A model generated the notes under the pieces. It was not told the DNA's origin and made no database searches. It saw only the letters and a program-made list of their open reading frames with translations. 64,000 nucleotides of DNA, taken from assembly GCA_947489315.1 (NCBI GenBank), contig CANLCX010000002.1:186001-250000 (forward strand), given 5' to 3'. This document shows, in pieces, positions 27,791 through 36,691 of this stretch (its first letter is position 1; each line of letters starts with the position of its first letter). The position numbers and the translations under genes were made by a program. This DNA comes from an uncultured Sphingomonadaceae bacterium. Lineage in GTDB: Bacteria; Pseudomonadota; Alphaproteobacteria; Sphingomonadales; Sphingomonadaceae.

Positions 27791-27899
27791 CACTCTACAT
27801 TAGCCATTCAGATAAACTAATATATAGGACAAGGGGTAGGCGCTAAATTAGCGTCTGCCTCTTGAATTTTTAGGAAATGAAACGAAGTTTGTCGGCACT

Positions 27900-28673
27900 A
27901 TGTTGAAGCGCCTGTTTAACAAGAAAGCACCTGCTCGCCCTTTGGACACTGCCATAGTGCCGGAAGGACGGCGCATCTATGCCATTGGCGATATTCATGG
28001 CCGCAACGATTTGCTGCAGCAGCTGATCGAGAAAATCATCGATGATGATTTTAAACGCGGTGAGATTGTCAGCGAGATTATCTTTCTCGGAGATTTAGTC
28101 GATCGCGGCCCGGACAGCGCCGGCGTCATTGAAACCGCTATGAAACTCAAACGGGAATTGGGCAACGTCCGCTTCCTGATGGGCAATCATGAAGAGGTTT
28201 ATCTCAAAGCCGCAACAGGTGATGAAAAGGCAACCCGCTTTTTCAACCGCATCGGCGGCAAGGAAACTATCCTCAGCTATGAGATCAGCATGAAGGAATA
28301 TATGGATCTCGACAGTGTCGGCTTGGCCGAGCGGCTGCCTGACCTGATCCCACCTCATCATATTGATTTTGTCAAAGGTTTTGAGGATCAAATTGTCATC
28401 GGTGACTATGCTTTTGTCCATGCCGGCATACGCCACGGCGTGTCGCTTGAAGAGCAAAAGCCAAAGGATCTACGGTGGATCCGAGAAGAATTTCTGTCGA
28501 TTGATGACCCATTTGAAAAAGTGATCGTTTACGGCCACACGATCAGCGATGACGTGGTCGAAAAGGGCAACCGGATCGGCATTGATACCGGGGCCTATTA
28601 TACCGAAAAGCTGACGGCTTTGGCACTAGAGGGCGATCAGCGCTGGTATCTCGACACATCGCTCCCTGATTAA
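27900..28673 (+). CDS. Metallophosphoesterase (PPP-type serine/threonine phosphatase family)
   Basis: 257 aa with the dinuclear-metal motifs in order: IGDIHGRNDLL (GDxHG, residues ~31-41), FLGDLVDRGPDS (GDxVDRG, ~62-73), RFLMGNHEE (GNHE, ~91-99), FVHAGIRHG and VYGHTI. This pattern fits bacterial PPP-family phosphatases that act on phosphoproteins or diadenosine tetraphosphate. No membrane helix. It converges with ctrA across a terminator; the substrate is not evident. Confidence 0.9.
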   Translation: MLKRLFNKKAPARPLDTAIVPEGRRIYAIGDIHGRNDLLQQLIEKIIDDDFKRGEIVSEIIFLGDLVDRGPDSAGVIETAMKLKRELGNVRFLMGNHEEVYLKAATGDEKATRFFNRIGGKETILSYEISMKEYMDLDSVGLAERLPDLIPPHHIDFVKGFEDQIVIGDYAFVHAGIRHGVSLEEQKPKDLRWIREEFLSIDDPFEKVIVYGHTISDDVVEKGNRIGIDTGAYYTEKLTALALEGDQRWYLDTSLPD

Positions 28674-28683
28674 TCAGACACAA

Positions 28684-28716
28684 TAAAAAACGGCGGAACC
28701 GTTGAAGGTCCCGCCG
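28684..28716 (-). terminator. Rho-independent terminator of ctrA
   Basis: On the minus strand CGGCGGGACC, a loop and GGTTCCGCCG (one mismatch) are followed by a T-run (AAAAAA on the + strand at 28685-28690). It lies 31 nt beyond the ctrA stop codon. Confidence 0.8.
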
Positions 28717-28746
28717 CTAGAATTTTGGGTAGTGAGTTAAAAAGTC

Positions 28747-29457
28747 TTAAGCGACCTGAACCTCAGGTCCGACGATTTCTTCTTCCATGTCGCGAAGGAC
28801 ATAGCCGCGGCCCCATACAGTTTCGATGTAGTTTTCGCCGCCGCAAGCGAGAGCCAGCTTCTTACGCAACTTACAAATAAACACGTCGATAATCTTGAGT
28901 TCGGGTTCGTCCATGCCGCCATAAAGATGGTTGAGGAACATTTCCTTGGTGAGCGTCGTGCCCTTACGCAGGGAGAGCAGCTCAAGCATCGCATATTCTT
29001 TACCGGTCAGGTGAACACGGTTGCCATCGACTTCAACAGTCTTAGCGTCCAGGTTCACAGCAAGCTTGCCGGTACGGATAACCGATTGTGAGTGGCCTTT
29101 TGAGCGACGCACAACAGCGTGAATACGAGCAACCAGCTCTTCGCGGTGGAAAGGCTTGGTCACATAATCATCGGCACCAAAACCAAAGGACCGCACTTTG
29201 CTATCCATTTCGCTGATACCGGAAAGAATGAGAACAGGTGTCTGCACCTTGGCGACGCGCAATTTTTTCAGCACATCATAGCCATGCATGTCAGGCAGGT
29301 TCAGATCGAGACAGATAATGTCGTAATCATAAAGCTTACCCAGATCGAGGCCTTCTTCGCCCAAATCGGTTGTGTATACATTAAAGCCTTCGGTCGTCAG
29401 CATCAGCTCAATTGCTTTTGCGGTCGTTGGCTCATCTTCAATCAGCAGCACACGCAT
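28747..29457 (-). CDS. ctrA: Cell-cycle response regulator CtrA
   Basis: 236-aa OmpR-family master regulator of the alphaproteobacterial cell cycle. Receiver domain: LLIEDEP, phospho-acceptor D51 in [19 protein letters not shown] and [11 protein letters not shown] (conserved Lys). Winged-helix DNA-binding domain: [53 protein letters not shown] and [10 protein letters not shown]. The C-terminus ends with Val-Ala, as does the longer Caulobacter CtrA, where a terminal hydrophobic pair is a ClpXP degradation signal. Its own promoter region has a perfect CtrA box and five GANTC sites. Confidence 0.96.
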   Translation of the reverse strand: MRVLLIEDEPTTAKAIELMLTTEGFNVYTTDLGEEGLDLGKLYDYDIICLDLNLPDMHGYDVLKKLRVAKVQTPVLILSGISEMDSKVRSFGFGADDYVTKPFHREELVARIHAVVRRSKGHSQSVIRTGKLAVNLDAKTVEVDGNRVHLTGKEYAMLELLSLRKGTTLTKEMFLNHLYGGMDEPELKIIDVFICKLRKKLALACGGENYIETVWGRGYVLRDMEEEIVGPEVQVA

Positions 29458-29554
29458 TGGGCAGCCCCTTTTCTTAATTTACGCACCGGCAACAGGTACA
29501 CTCCCGAAGCCCCTCGGATCATTTATTAACCATAAGATAGATGAACGCAAAAGG

Positions 29555-29569
29555 TTAATTTTCAATTAA
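29555..29569. promoter_or_regulatory. CtrA box (TTAA-N7-TTAA) upstream of ctrA
   Basis: TTAA-TTTTCAA-TTAA matches the complete CtrA consensus. It starts about 98 nt upstream of the ctrA start codon, a position suited to autoregulation as known in Caulobacter. Autoregulation in this organism is inference. Confidence 0.75.
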
Positions 29570-29574
29570 TGTAG

Positions 29575-29640
29575 GATTCAACGCGAGTCGCGAGGGAGCT
29601 GTGACTCTGTAGACCGCAGAAATGAGTCGTTTCAGGACTC
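29575..29640. promoter_or_regulatory. Cluster of five GANTC (CcrM) methylation sites upstream of ctrA
   Basis: GATTC 29575-29579, GAGTC 29585-29589, GACTC 29603-29607, GAGTC 29624-29628, GACTC 29636-29640. Five sites in 66 bp, against about one per 256 bp by chance at equal base composition. In Caulobacter a single GANTC in the ctrA P1 promoter makes it replication-sensitive; the cluster suggests the same logic here. Confidence 0.75.
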
Positions 29641-29819
29641 TCGAGTGCCTTGAAAAAAAATTAACTTTTCCTCATGAAAATAGCTTCGAAATGACTGTCG
29701 GAATGATTTTACACATGTTTTCCGAAGCAAATCATTGCATTTCGACCTGCACGGTCAGCCCAATATGATGGCGATGACACCCCCTATGCTGCTCGTTCCT
29801 AATCGACTAAGGATCTACC

Positions 29820-30221
29820 ATGGCCTTCGACATTCCTGAAAGTGCGATAAGCGAAACCTTCCTCGCCGCGTCCGGACCAGGTGGTCAGAATGTTAACAAG
29901 GTCGAGACCGCCGTGCAGATGCGCGTTAATATCTACGCGCTGCGCTTACCTCAATTTGCTTTTCAGAAATTGCGATTGCTTGCTGGTCGTAAAATGACCA
30001 ACGGCGGCGAATTGATTATCACGGTGCGCGAACATCGCACCCGCGAGGCCAATCGCGCAGAAGCACGCAAGCGAGTTGAGGACATGTTGGTCGAAGCGCA
30101 TCAACGCGATGCCTATCGGATAAAGACACGGCCCAGCCGAGCGGCCAAGGCGCGCAGGGTCGATTCCAAGAAGAAGAAGTCAGGCGTCAAAAAGATGCGC
30201 GGCAAACCAACGCTGGACTAA
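29820..30221 (+). CDS. arfB: Alternative ribosome-rescue factor ArfB (YaeJ/ICT1 type)
   Basis: 133-aa codon-independent peptidyl-tRNA hydrolase that rescues stalled ribosomes. The catalytic GGQ is in ASGPGGQNVNK (~residues 20-30) within the RF-1 domain. The C-terminal tail is basic (RIKTRPSRAAKARRVDSKKKKSGVKKMRGK), as required for entering the mRNA channel. Too short to be RF1/RF2 and lacking their codon-recognition domain. AAGGA lies 6 nt before the ATG. Confidence 0.93.
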   Translation: MAFDIPESAISETFLAASGPGGQNVNKVETAVQMRVNIYALRLPQFAFQKLRLLAGRKMTNGGELIITVREHRTREANRAEARKRVEDMLVEAHQRDAYRIKTRPSRAAKARRVDSKKKKSGVKKMRGKPTLD

Positions 30222-30360
30222 TGAGGATCGCACTGCCCAACGCGCTTGGCTAACAACTAATCTCAAATCTCCCAAAATCACCCTGTTTACAGGGCGTTAC
30301 GTCTTATGCCTAATATCGGTTAACTATAGGTCAACAGCGTCGATTAAAAAGTCGCCCGTA

Positions 30361-31647
30361 ATGACCCTCATCATGAACAATTTGAAACGCATATTTGCCG
30401 AGCGGCAATCGAAGCCTGTATTTCTGGCTCTGGCAATAACCCTTGCAGGCTTGTCTGGCTGTAAATCACAATCGGCCGGAAGCAGCGACAGCAGTGTAAC
30501 GTTGCCTAATTCGACTGCCCCGGTAGCAACGCCCACAACAACTCCTACTCCGGCACCAACTCCCGCACCCACGCCAGCGCCAACCCCTACGCCAGCACCT
30601 GTCCCTGCTGGCTCGCTGGAGGGTTTGCCGTCGATACCCAGCAATTTCAATGTCGCAGACTATCTTCAGCCATCTTGGGGCCATGGCGACGTTCCGGTTA
30701 GCGCCGCGCCCGACGTTGTCGGTGCATTTCGTTTCCTGTGCATGCCTAGCCACAATGCCTATAATGATCCCATCGTCTATCCCGGCCAACCCGGTAAATC
30801 CCATCTGCATACGTTCTTCGGCAACACCGAAGCCGATGCCAATTCGACATATGAATCGCTACGGACGACGGGCGAGAGTACTTGCAACAACATCTTGAAC
30901 CGTTCCGCTTATTGGATACCGTCGATGATGAATGGCCAGGGCCAAGTCGTCATGCCAGACTATGTCTCCATCTATTACAAACGCCGCCCTGACAATGATC
31001 CGGAATGTCAGCGCATGGGCAAAGCCTGTGTTGCCCTGCCCCGCGGCCTGCGTTATGTTTTTGGTTATAATATGCAGGATCCCGCCAATGGATCACCCTT
31101 TTATTTAAATTGCCAAGGGGAAGGCTCAACGCCCGGGAAATATGCCAATATTCCAGAGGCGGCGGTAAATTGTCCTTCTGGCGCTCAACTCGGCGCTATA
31201 TTGTCTGCCCCGTCTTGCTGGGATGGCGTAAACCTCGACAGTCCGGATCATCGCTCACATATGGCGCGGGCTTCTTATGGAAGCTGGGGCTATTTAAAAT
31301 GTCCCGATACCCACCCTTATGTCATTCCAACTTTCACCTTGGGCGCATGGTACACAACGGATGACACGCTGGACCGCACGGGCAATCTGGATCCCATGAC
31401 CGAAACATGGCATTTTTCATCCGATCGCATGGCTGGAATGATGCCGCATACACCAGGATCGACCTTCCACTCCGACTGGTTTGGCGCATGGGACGATTCG
31501 ATCATGGATAAATGGACCGCAAACTGCGTCAACAAACTGTTGAACTGTTCCGGCGGTGACCTTGGCAACGGGGAACAACTGAAATTATTCGACGGGTACA
31601 CGACCAAAGCCAATCCGCGTCTGGTTGCCCCTCCCATTCGGACATAA
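30361..31647 (+). CDS. DUF1996 domain-containing lipoprotein with Pro/Thr-rich linker
   Basis: 428 aa; ATG 30361 is used, ATG 30373 is equally possible. The N-terminal basic/hydrophobic segment ends in LAGLSGC, a lipobox with the acylated Cys near residue 37. Residues ~55-82 are a linker of repeated TPAP/TPTPAP units. The remainder is DUF1996: SHLHTFFGN, SAYWIPSM, YYKRRP, PRGLRYVFGYNM, NCPSG, CWDG, DHRSHMA, HPYVIPTFTLGAWY and FHSDWFGAWD. Conserved His/Asp/Cys suggest an extracellular metal-binding or hydrolytic fold, but no activity is established. The domain is best known from fungi and some bacteria. No partner genes adjoin. Confidence 0.88.
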   Translation: MTLIMNNLKRIFAERQSKPVFLALAITLAGLSGCKSQSAGSSDSSVTLPNSTAPVATPTTTPTPAPTPAPTPAPTPTPAPVPAGSLEGLPSIPSNFNVADYLQPSWGHGDVPVSAAPDVVGAFRFLCMPSHNAYNDPIVYPGQPGKSHLHTFFGNTEADANSTYESLRTTGESTCNNILNRSAYWIPSMMNGQGQVVMPDYVSIYYKRRPDNDPECQRMGKACVALPRGLRYVFGYNMQDPANGSPFYLNCQGEGSTPGKYANIPEAAVNCPSGAQLGAILSAPSCWDGVNLDSPDHRSHMARASYGSWGYLKCPDTHPYVIPTFTLGAWYTTDDTLDRTGNLDPMTETWHFSSDRMAGMMPHTPGSTFHSDWFGAWDDSIMDKWTANCVNKLLNCSGGDLGNGEQLKLFDGYTTKANPRLVAPPIRT

Positions 31648-31768
31648 GTCAAAAAATGGGACGGGCCGATTAGACGCCACTTGGCTTGATCCCTGGCAAC
31701 GCCTATAGAAATCCACAACGTCTTACGAACATCCTAGCAGGGTTCATAGTGACGAAAGCGGATCATCT

Positions 31769-32482
31769 ATGGTCGACCCCGGTGGCGACGAATATAAGGA
31801 TCAGAGCGCCAACGATATTATATGGCTACATGGCGCTGGCCTGTCCGGCGACACATGGCGCTCCGATGTCGGCGGCATTAAGCCCGACCTTCCCGGACAC
31901 AAAACGGCTGACTGTATCGCAAACCCCTCGGTCGAGCGTTACGCAGACAGTATCGAGCCCTTATTACCCAACCGTTTTGCGCTGGTTGGCCATTCTCTTG
32001 GCGGTATGGTTGCGCTGGAATTGGCGGCCCGACATCCGCAGCGGGTGCGCGGACTAGTGCTCGCCGAAGCCGTGCCAACCGTTTTGCAATCCCCGATCAG
32101 CATTTTTCTGGCCGGTATCGCCAAGGCCATCATGAGCCTTATCAGCCCGGAGCGATTGGCCTGGCTTTCCGGCCTGTCAGAACCGGAACCAGTCAAACAT
32201 CATCTGCGTCAGCAAACCGGATCAATGACATTACAAGGGATACGGGACGGGCTGCAAGCCGCGATGCTCTATGATGGTCGTCGGCATCTGCCTGATATCC
32301 AGGTTCCAACATTAATCATTGTCGGCGAGCGAAACAAAGCGACTCATGCGGGAGCAAAATTGCTGCATGACGGCATTCCCCATTCGCAGCTGATGAAAAT
32401 GCCCGGCGGTCACATCATCCATATTGAAAATGCTGACCGGTTTTACGCCACTGTTACGGATTTCCTGGGAGACAAAATATGA
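31769..32482 (+). CDS. Alpha/beta fold hydrolase (first of a tandem pair)
   Basis: 237 aa. Oxyanion motif WLHGAGLSGDTW, DLPGHK, nucleophile elbow VGHSLGGMVAL, an acid in the IIVGERNKAT region and catalytic His in MPGGHIIHIENADRF. Cytoplasmic, no signal peptide. Its last bases overlap the start of the next hydrolase (ATGA), so the pair is translated from one transcript. The similar but not identical sequences suggest an old duplication or paired function; substrates are unknown. Confidence 0.86.
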   Translation: MVDPGGDEYKDQSANDIIWLHGAGLSGDTWRSDVGGIKPDLPGHKTADCIANPSVERYADSIEPLLPNRFALVGHSLGGMVALELAARHPQRVRGLVLAEAVPTVLQSPISIFLAGIAKAIMSLISPERLAWLSGLSEPEPVKHHLRQQTGSMTLQGIRDGLQAAMLYDGRRHLPDIQVPTLIIVGERNKATHAGAKLLHDGIPHSQLMKMPGGHIIHIENADRFYATVTDFLGDKI

Positions 32483-33252
32483 AGCTACATTGTGAAAAAC
32501 GCGGCGATACCAACGGACCGCCAGTCGTCTGGCTTCACGGTGGCAGTTTTACCGGGCGGATGTGGTTGGAGATCGCCGATATATTGCCGGAGTTTCATAA
32601 TATCATCCCCGATCTGCCGGGTCATGGCAAAAGCCGGGAGCGCCCGTTGCTGTCGCTGGAGCAGGTGGCCGATGACGTGGCCCATCTGATCAAGGAAACA
32701 TTTGGCGACCAACCGGTCGATTTGGTTGGGCTGTCCTTTGGCGGTTATATAAGTCTGGTCCTGCTTATCCGACATCCCGCTTTGATAAGACGCGCCATGA
32801 TCAGCGGCGTACACGCCGGCAATATGCCCCATCCAAAGCTCATGGTTTTGGCAATGACTATCTCGTCACCGCTGATGAAGTTTCAGTGGTTCCGCGAAAA
32901 GATGGTCAAAATGATGGGGCTGGACGATTATAGCTTGGCATCCGACGAAGAAGGCCGAGCGAATGCCAATCCAAAAACTATGCGCAAAGTGGGAAAGCTG
33001 GCGATCGAATTTGATGCGAGAGAAGAAATTTCATCGATTGCGACACCCGCCTTGATCGTCGCTGGGGCAAAAGAACATGATAGCATATGCAATGATCTGG
33101 TTCTGTTTCAGAGCGAAATGCAAAATTGTCGTGCCATGACAGTTCCGGAAATGGGTCATGGATGGTGCGGAGAAGATCCGAAGCTTTTTGCAGAAACCGT
33201 TCGCGCTTGGTTGAACGGCAAACCGCTGCCCGAGAGGCTCCTATCGGTTTGA
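32479..33252 (+). CDS. Alpha/beta fold hydrolase (second of a tandem pair)
   Basis: 257 aa, starting 4 nt inside the preceding hydrolase gene. WLHGGSFTGRMW oxyanion region, DLPGHGKSRERPLLS, nucleophile elbow VGLSFGGYISL, ALIVAGAKEHDS around the acid and His in MGHGWCGEDP. Esterase or C-C hydrolase type; the substrate is not identifiable. The overlap indicates translational coupling. Confidence 0.87.
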   Translation: MKLHCEKRGDTNGPPVVWLHGGSFTGRMWLEIADILPEFHNIIPDLPGHGKSRERPLLSLEQVADDVAHLIKETFGDQPVDLVGLSFGGYISLVLLIRHPALIRRAMISGVHAGNMPHPKLMVLAMTISSPLMKFQWFREKMVKMMGLDDYSLASDEEGRANANPKTMRKVGKLAIEFDAREEISSIATPALIVAGAKEHDSICNDLVLFQSEMQNCRAMTVPEMGHGWCGEDPKLFAETVRAWLNGKPLPERLLSV

Positions 33253-33539
33253 CATCAACATTTTGAATCTGGATCGGCTACTAGGCCTTTCCTACACTCT
33301 ATAAACTCTGATAGTCTCAATCCGGTCGCTCGAAATGGTCTGCTGCGTTTATCTGTTTTACCGGCGTAAAAGCGAAAAGTGTTTTAGGCGATTCTGTGTA
33401 TAAACTGTATAAACTGGAGAACGACAGATTTTTGACATTTCCCGACCAGCCGATAAAATCGAATATTTAATCCATAATATCAAATGCTTAAATGAATTCC
33501 ATCTTGAACGCCGCCTCCTCAAACTGATAGCGACCTGTG
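33253..33539. other. A+T-rich intergenic region, nothing recognised
   Basis: About 290 bp between the tandem hydrolases and the fRMsr gene. Both strands lack a convincing reading frame, tRNA or hairpin terminator. It presumably holds the promoter of the fRMsr gene. Confidence 0.5.
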
Positions 33540-34025
33540 ATGCATGATTTTTCCATTACCCAAGACCAGTCAACAGACATTTTATATGGAGACCTGATCT
33601 CTGCAGCCCGCGCCCTGACCGATGGGGAGCCGGATGCCATTGCCAATATGGCGAATATCTCTGCACTCATTTGGCAATATATTCCTGATCTAAATTGGGC
33701 CGGCTTCTACCGGGTGATGGAAGATGAGCTGGTGCTCGGTCCCTTCCAAGGCAAAAGCGCCTGTATCCGGATCGCAATGGGCAAAGGTGTTTGTGGGGCC
33801 GCTGCTTCTACCAATGTGGTGCAGCGCGTTGCCGACGTTCATGCTTTTCCCGGCCATATCGCTTGTGATGCCGATAGTCGCAGCGAACTGGTCGTGCCGG
33901 TTTGCAAAGACGGGAAAGTCATTGCGGTGCTCGATCTCGACAGCCCCCTGCCCGATAGGTTTTCGGCTGCGGATGAAACCGGCATGACCAAATTGATTGC
34001 CACCATTGCTAACAGTCTTGGTTAA
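33540..34025 (+). CDS. GAF-type free methionine-(R)-sulfoxide reductase
   Basis: 161 aa from ATG 33540 (a GTG directly before it is the alternative). A single GAF domain: LIWQYIPDLNWAGFYRVMEDELVLGPFQGK, ACIRIAMGKGVCGAAA, VHAFPGHIACDADSRSELVVP and LDLDSPLPDRF. The three cysteines typical of fRMsr (in ACIRI, GVCGAA and HIACDA) are all present, which separates it from ligand-binding GAF domains. It repairs oxidised free methionine in the cytoplasm. Monocistronic. Confidence 0.92.
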   Translation: MHDFSITQDQSTDILYGDLISAARALTDGEPDAIANMANISALIWQYIPDLNWAGFYRVMEDELVLGPFQGKSACIRIAMGKGVCGAAASTNVVQRVADVHAFPGHIACDADSRSELVVPVCKDGKVIAVLDLDSPLPDRFSAADETGMTKLIATIANSLG

Positions 34026-34186
34026 CAGACCTGAAACCATATTGCCCCATTTCGAGACAGTCTTCCAAAACTACTCTATTTTACAAGCTGCTAATGGCCA
34101 AACAGCCCTTAAAATGGTAACTATTGGTTAACCATTACAAGGCGGACCTTGCCGATCAAATGGTCTGAAACAGGGAGTTGTTAACC

Positions 34187-35638
34187 ATGAAGACCCTTTT
34201 ATTTGCTGGCTTGGCTGGCGCTATGGCGATGATGCCAGCAGCGGCATCCGCAGCTATCGACTCGGTGCCAGTTAGTGCCGCAGCCAAGGCGCCAGTGGAT
34301 ATGTCGTTCGCTTCCGCCACTGCGCTTGCCTCTGGCGCGCAAGGCGCGAAAAAGATGATGAACCGCATGGGCACGCATAAAATGGGCGGCAAACAGATGC
34401 GTCATGCTGTACGCGGCGGCCGTAATTTCCGCGATGGTGCTAACGTTCGCATGGGACGCGTTGGTAATCAGCGCGGATATAAACGCCCGCACCGTGGTTT
34501 CCGCCTGCCCCGCACCTTCATTCAACCGAGTTTCTTTATTGCCAATTATGGCAATTACGGCCTGAGGCAGCCTACTGCCGGATATGGCTGGTCGCGCTAT
34601 TATAATGATGCTGTACTAACCGACCGTCGCGGTGTGGTGTATGATAGCGTCAATAATCTTGATTGGGATCGTTATAATCAAGGCTATACCGACGGCTATC
34701 GTGCTGGTCAGGCCACCTATGACAACAGCGTTTTCATGGATGATGATCGAGTTATCGCAACTCCGTCCGGCGCTCATGGCGGATCAACCACCTATCAGGG
34801 CGACTGGGATGGTAGCTATCGTGAAGATGGCAGCTATCAAGGCGACTGGCAGGGCACCTATCGCGATGCCGAGGGCAAGGTTTACGAAGGCCAATATTCC
34901 GGCACGTTCATCGGGAATGGCGACGCTTCACAGGTTGGCGCCAGCTATGCAAATGGACCACATTGGAGTAATGAGGGCCCGGTTCGCGAAGCGCCGCGCT
35001 ACGACGACCAGCGCTATAGCGCCCGTGACGAAGAGCTCGCTTATCTGGAACGCTGCAAGAAAAGCAGCGGCATTGGCGGCGCTGTTGTCGGTGGTGCCAT
35101 CGGCGCACTAGCTGGTAATCGTATCGCTGGGCGCGGTAATCGTCTTGGCGGTTCGCTGATTGGCGGCGGTGTTGGCGCTTTAGCTGGCGCAGCGATTGAC
35201 CAAGGCACGGATCGGTGCCGCAAGTTGCTCAAGAAATATGGCCAAGAATATCAAGCGCGCGAACAATATGCACGAGCACCAGGGGCCGACTATCGGGCGC
35301 CTGAATATCGCGCGCCACAATATCGCGCGCCCGCTCCACAACCACAATATCGGACACAACAGGCTTATCCGAGCGGATGGCAAGGCGGATATTATTATCC
35401 CGCTTACTATTACCCACAGGCACAGCCGATGGTAACAACCGTTGTGATCCAATCGGCACCGGTTACGACAACAACCACAACGACTTATATTGAAGAGGAA
35501 GTTGTCTACACTAAGGCCAAATCGGCCAAGAAACGCTGGAAGCCTGCTCCGAAAAGAGTCTGGAAACCAAAGCCAAAGCAACATGCCCCGGCGCCGGTTA
35601 AAGGCTGCCAACAGGAATGCTGTCTCTATTGCGATTGA
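34187..35638 (+). CDS. Secreted RcnB-like / glycine-zipper protein with repetitive C-terminus
   Basis: 483 aa from ATG 34187 (GGGAG upstream; a TTG at 34178 is a poor alternative). Signal peptide MKTLLFAGLAGAMAMMPAAASA. Residues ~75-125 are basic and Arg/Gly/Tyr-rich, with the RPHRGFRLPRTF segment seen in RcnB-type periplasmic proteins. Tyr/Asp/Gly-rich repeats follow (TYQGDWDGSYREDGSYQGDW and similar). A glycine-zipper segment (GGAVVGGAIGALAGNRIAG ... GGGVGALAGAAI, ~residues 285-330) can insert in a membrane. YRAPEYRAPQYRAP repeats, a Thr run and Lys/Trp/Pro repeats lead to a Cys-rich end, CQQECCLYCD. Probably outer-membrane or cell-envelope associated; function unknown. Confidence 0.8.
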   Translation: MKTLLFAGLAGAMAMMPAAASAAIDSVPVSAAAKAPVDMSFASATALASGAQGAKKMMNRMGTHKMGGKQMRHAVRGGRNFRDGANVRMGRVGNQRGYKRPHRGFRLPRTFIQPSFFIANYGNYGLRQPTAGYGWSRYYNDAVLTDRRGVVYDSVNNLDWDRYNQGYTDGYRAGQATYDNSVFMDDDRVIATPSGAHGGSTTYQGDWDGSYREDGSYQGDWQGTYRDAEGKVYEGQYSGTFIGNGDASQVGASYANGPHWSNEGPVREAPRYDDQRYSARDEELAYLERCKKSSGIGGAVVGGAIGALAGNRIAGRGNRLGGSLIGGGVGALAGAAIDQGTDRCRKLLKKYGQEYQAREQYARAPGADYRAPEYRAPQYRAPAPQPQYRTQQAYPSGWQGGYYYPAYYYPQAQPMVTTVVIQSAPVTTTTTTTYIEEEVVYTKAKSAKKRWKPAPKRVWKPKPKQHAPAPVKGCQQECCLYCD

Positions 35639-35655
35639 TTGAGCAACAACGAAAT

Positions 35656-35697
35656 CAAGAAAGCCCGCTGATCATGAGTGATCGGCGGGCTTTCTTG
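35656..35697. terminator. Bidirectional rho-independent terminator
   Basis: A near-perfect inverted repeat (AAGAAAGCCCGCTGATCA / TGATCGGCGGGCTTTCTT, one mismatch) with a TGAG loop sits just after the glycine-zipper gene and before the convergent bpt gene. Confidence 0.88.
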
Positions 35698-35741
35698 TCT
35701 AATATATAGTACGTAAGGTGATACCGGTGAGAGCCCTACGA

Positions 35742-36500
35742 TCAGGTGGATTTTTTCAAGTCTACCTTTGGGTCAAAACGCCGCCATCCGTCGGGGCCTA
35801 ATTGTTCAAGCGGCTGGAAACGAACCTTATATTCCATACGGCTCGATCCATTGACCCAATATCCGAGATACACAAAAGGCAAGCCGGCTTTGCGCGCACG
35901 CAAGATATGATCCATGATAATGAAATTACCAAGACCGGCACGGTTCGGATGATCAGCGTCGAAGAAGCTGTAAATCATCGATAGGCCATCGCCTTGTTGA
36001 TCCGTCAAACAAGCGCCAACCAAACGGCCTTTTACACCATCTACGGCCGGTTCACGATATTCGACGACATAGCTTTTAACCGGCGACTGCTCGATCATGT
36101 CGGAATAGTCCATCTCGTCCATTTCCGTCATTCCGCCGCCGGGGTGCCGTTTGGAGAGATATTTTTGCAACAAAGAGAATTGTTCTTCAGTCGCCCATGG
36201 CTCGCACGCTTCGACCACCAGATCTTGATTGCGGCGCAGCAATTTGCGCTGAGTACTATTGGGTTGAAATTCATCAACCACCACACGGACTGAAATACAG
36301 GCTTTGCAATCTAGGCAGCTGGGTCGATAAGCGACATTCTGACTGCGGCGGAACCCGATACGGCCCAAGGCATCATTCAACTCATCGGTATGCGGGCCGC
36401 TCAACTCCGTAAAAACTTTCCGTTCGCTTTTACCCGGCAAATAGGGGCACGGGCTGGGGTTTGTTACAAAAAACCTTGGGAAGCGAACGGGTGCAGTCAC
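35742..36500 (-). CDS. bpt: Aspartate/glutamate leucyltransferase (arginyltransferase family)
   Basis: 252-aa aminoacyl-tRNA-protein transferase. Bpt-type enzymes attach Leu to proteins with N-terminal Asp/Glu and mark them for ClpS/ClpAP degradation. Family signatures: the N-terminal [40 protein letters not shown] (conserved Cys cluster), [22 protein letters not shown] and [11 protein letters not shown]. Length is typical. The gene converges on the secreted glycine-zipper gene and is monocistronic. Confidence 0.94.
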   Translation of the reverse strand: MTAPVRFPRFFVTNPSPCPYLPGKSERKVFTELSGPHTDELNDALGRIGFRRSQNVAYRPSCLDCKACISVRVVVDEFQPNSTQRKLLRRNQDLVVEACEPWATEEQFSLLQKYLSKRHPGGGMTEMDEMDYSDMIEQSPVKSYVVEYREPAVDGVKGRLVGACLTDQQGDGLSMIYSFFDADHPNRAGLGNFIIMDHILRARKAGLPFVYLGYWVNGSSRMEYKVRFQPLEQLGPDGWRRFDPKVDLKKST

Positions 36501-36640
36501 AGATGAGAGCCTTAAGTTACATGTTTAAGAATCAGTAAATCTAATATGCCTCGTGCCAACCCACATGAAAAGGCAATTTACCATGATGTGAATTTAGCTA
36601 CGATCAAAGCCCAGTTGTCGAGCCGATACAATCAACCAGA

Positions 36641-36672
36641 CAAAAAAAACGGGACGATAAACGCCCCGTTTC
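36641..36672 (-). terminator. Rho-independent terminator of the small secreted protein gene
   Basis: On the minus strand AAACGGGGCG, a short loop and CGTCCCGTTT run into an 8-nt T-tract (A-run at 36642-36649 on +). It lies just downstream of the stop at 36692. Confidence 0.82.
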
Positions 36673-36691
36673 TTAAAAATCTCGTCAGGCC

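Larger units (their letters stand above)
29458..29819. other. Divergent regulatory region between ctrA and arfB
   Basis: 362 bp without a gene. It holds the CtrA box (29555-29569) and a GANTC cluster (29575-29640) on the ctrA side. The arfB side is A+T-rich and ends in AAGGA before its ATG. No small RNA or terminator was recognised. Confidence 0.7.

Noticed and set aside
30312-30335. CtrA box upstream of the DUF1996 gene (TTAA-N7-TCAA)
   Set aside because: Only one half-site matches.
30536-30606. Tandem DNA repeat as CRISPR or minisatellite
   Set aside because: It is the coding sequence of the TPAP linker in the DUF1996 lipoprotein, with no spacers.
35290-35345. Short repeats GCGCGCC-AATATC as intergenic element
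   Set aside because: They encode YRAP repeats within the glycine-zipper protein.
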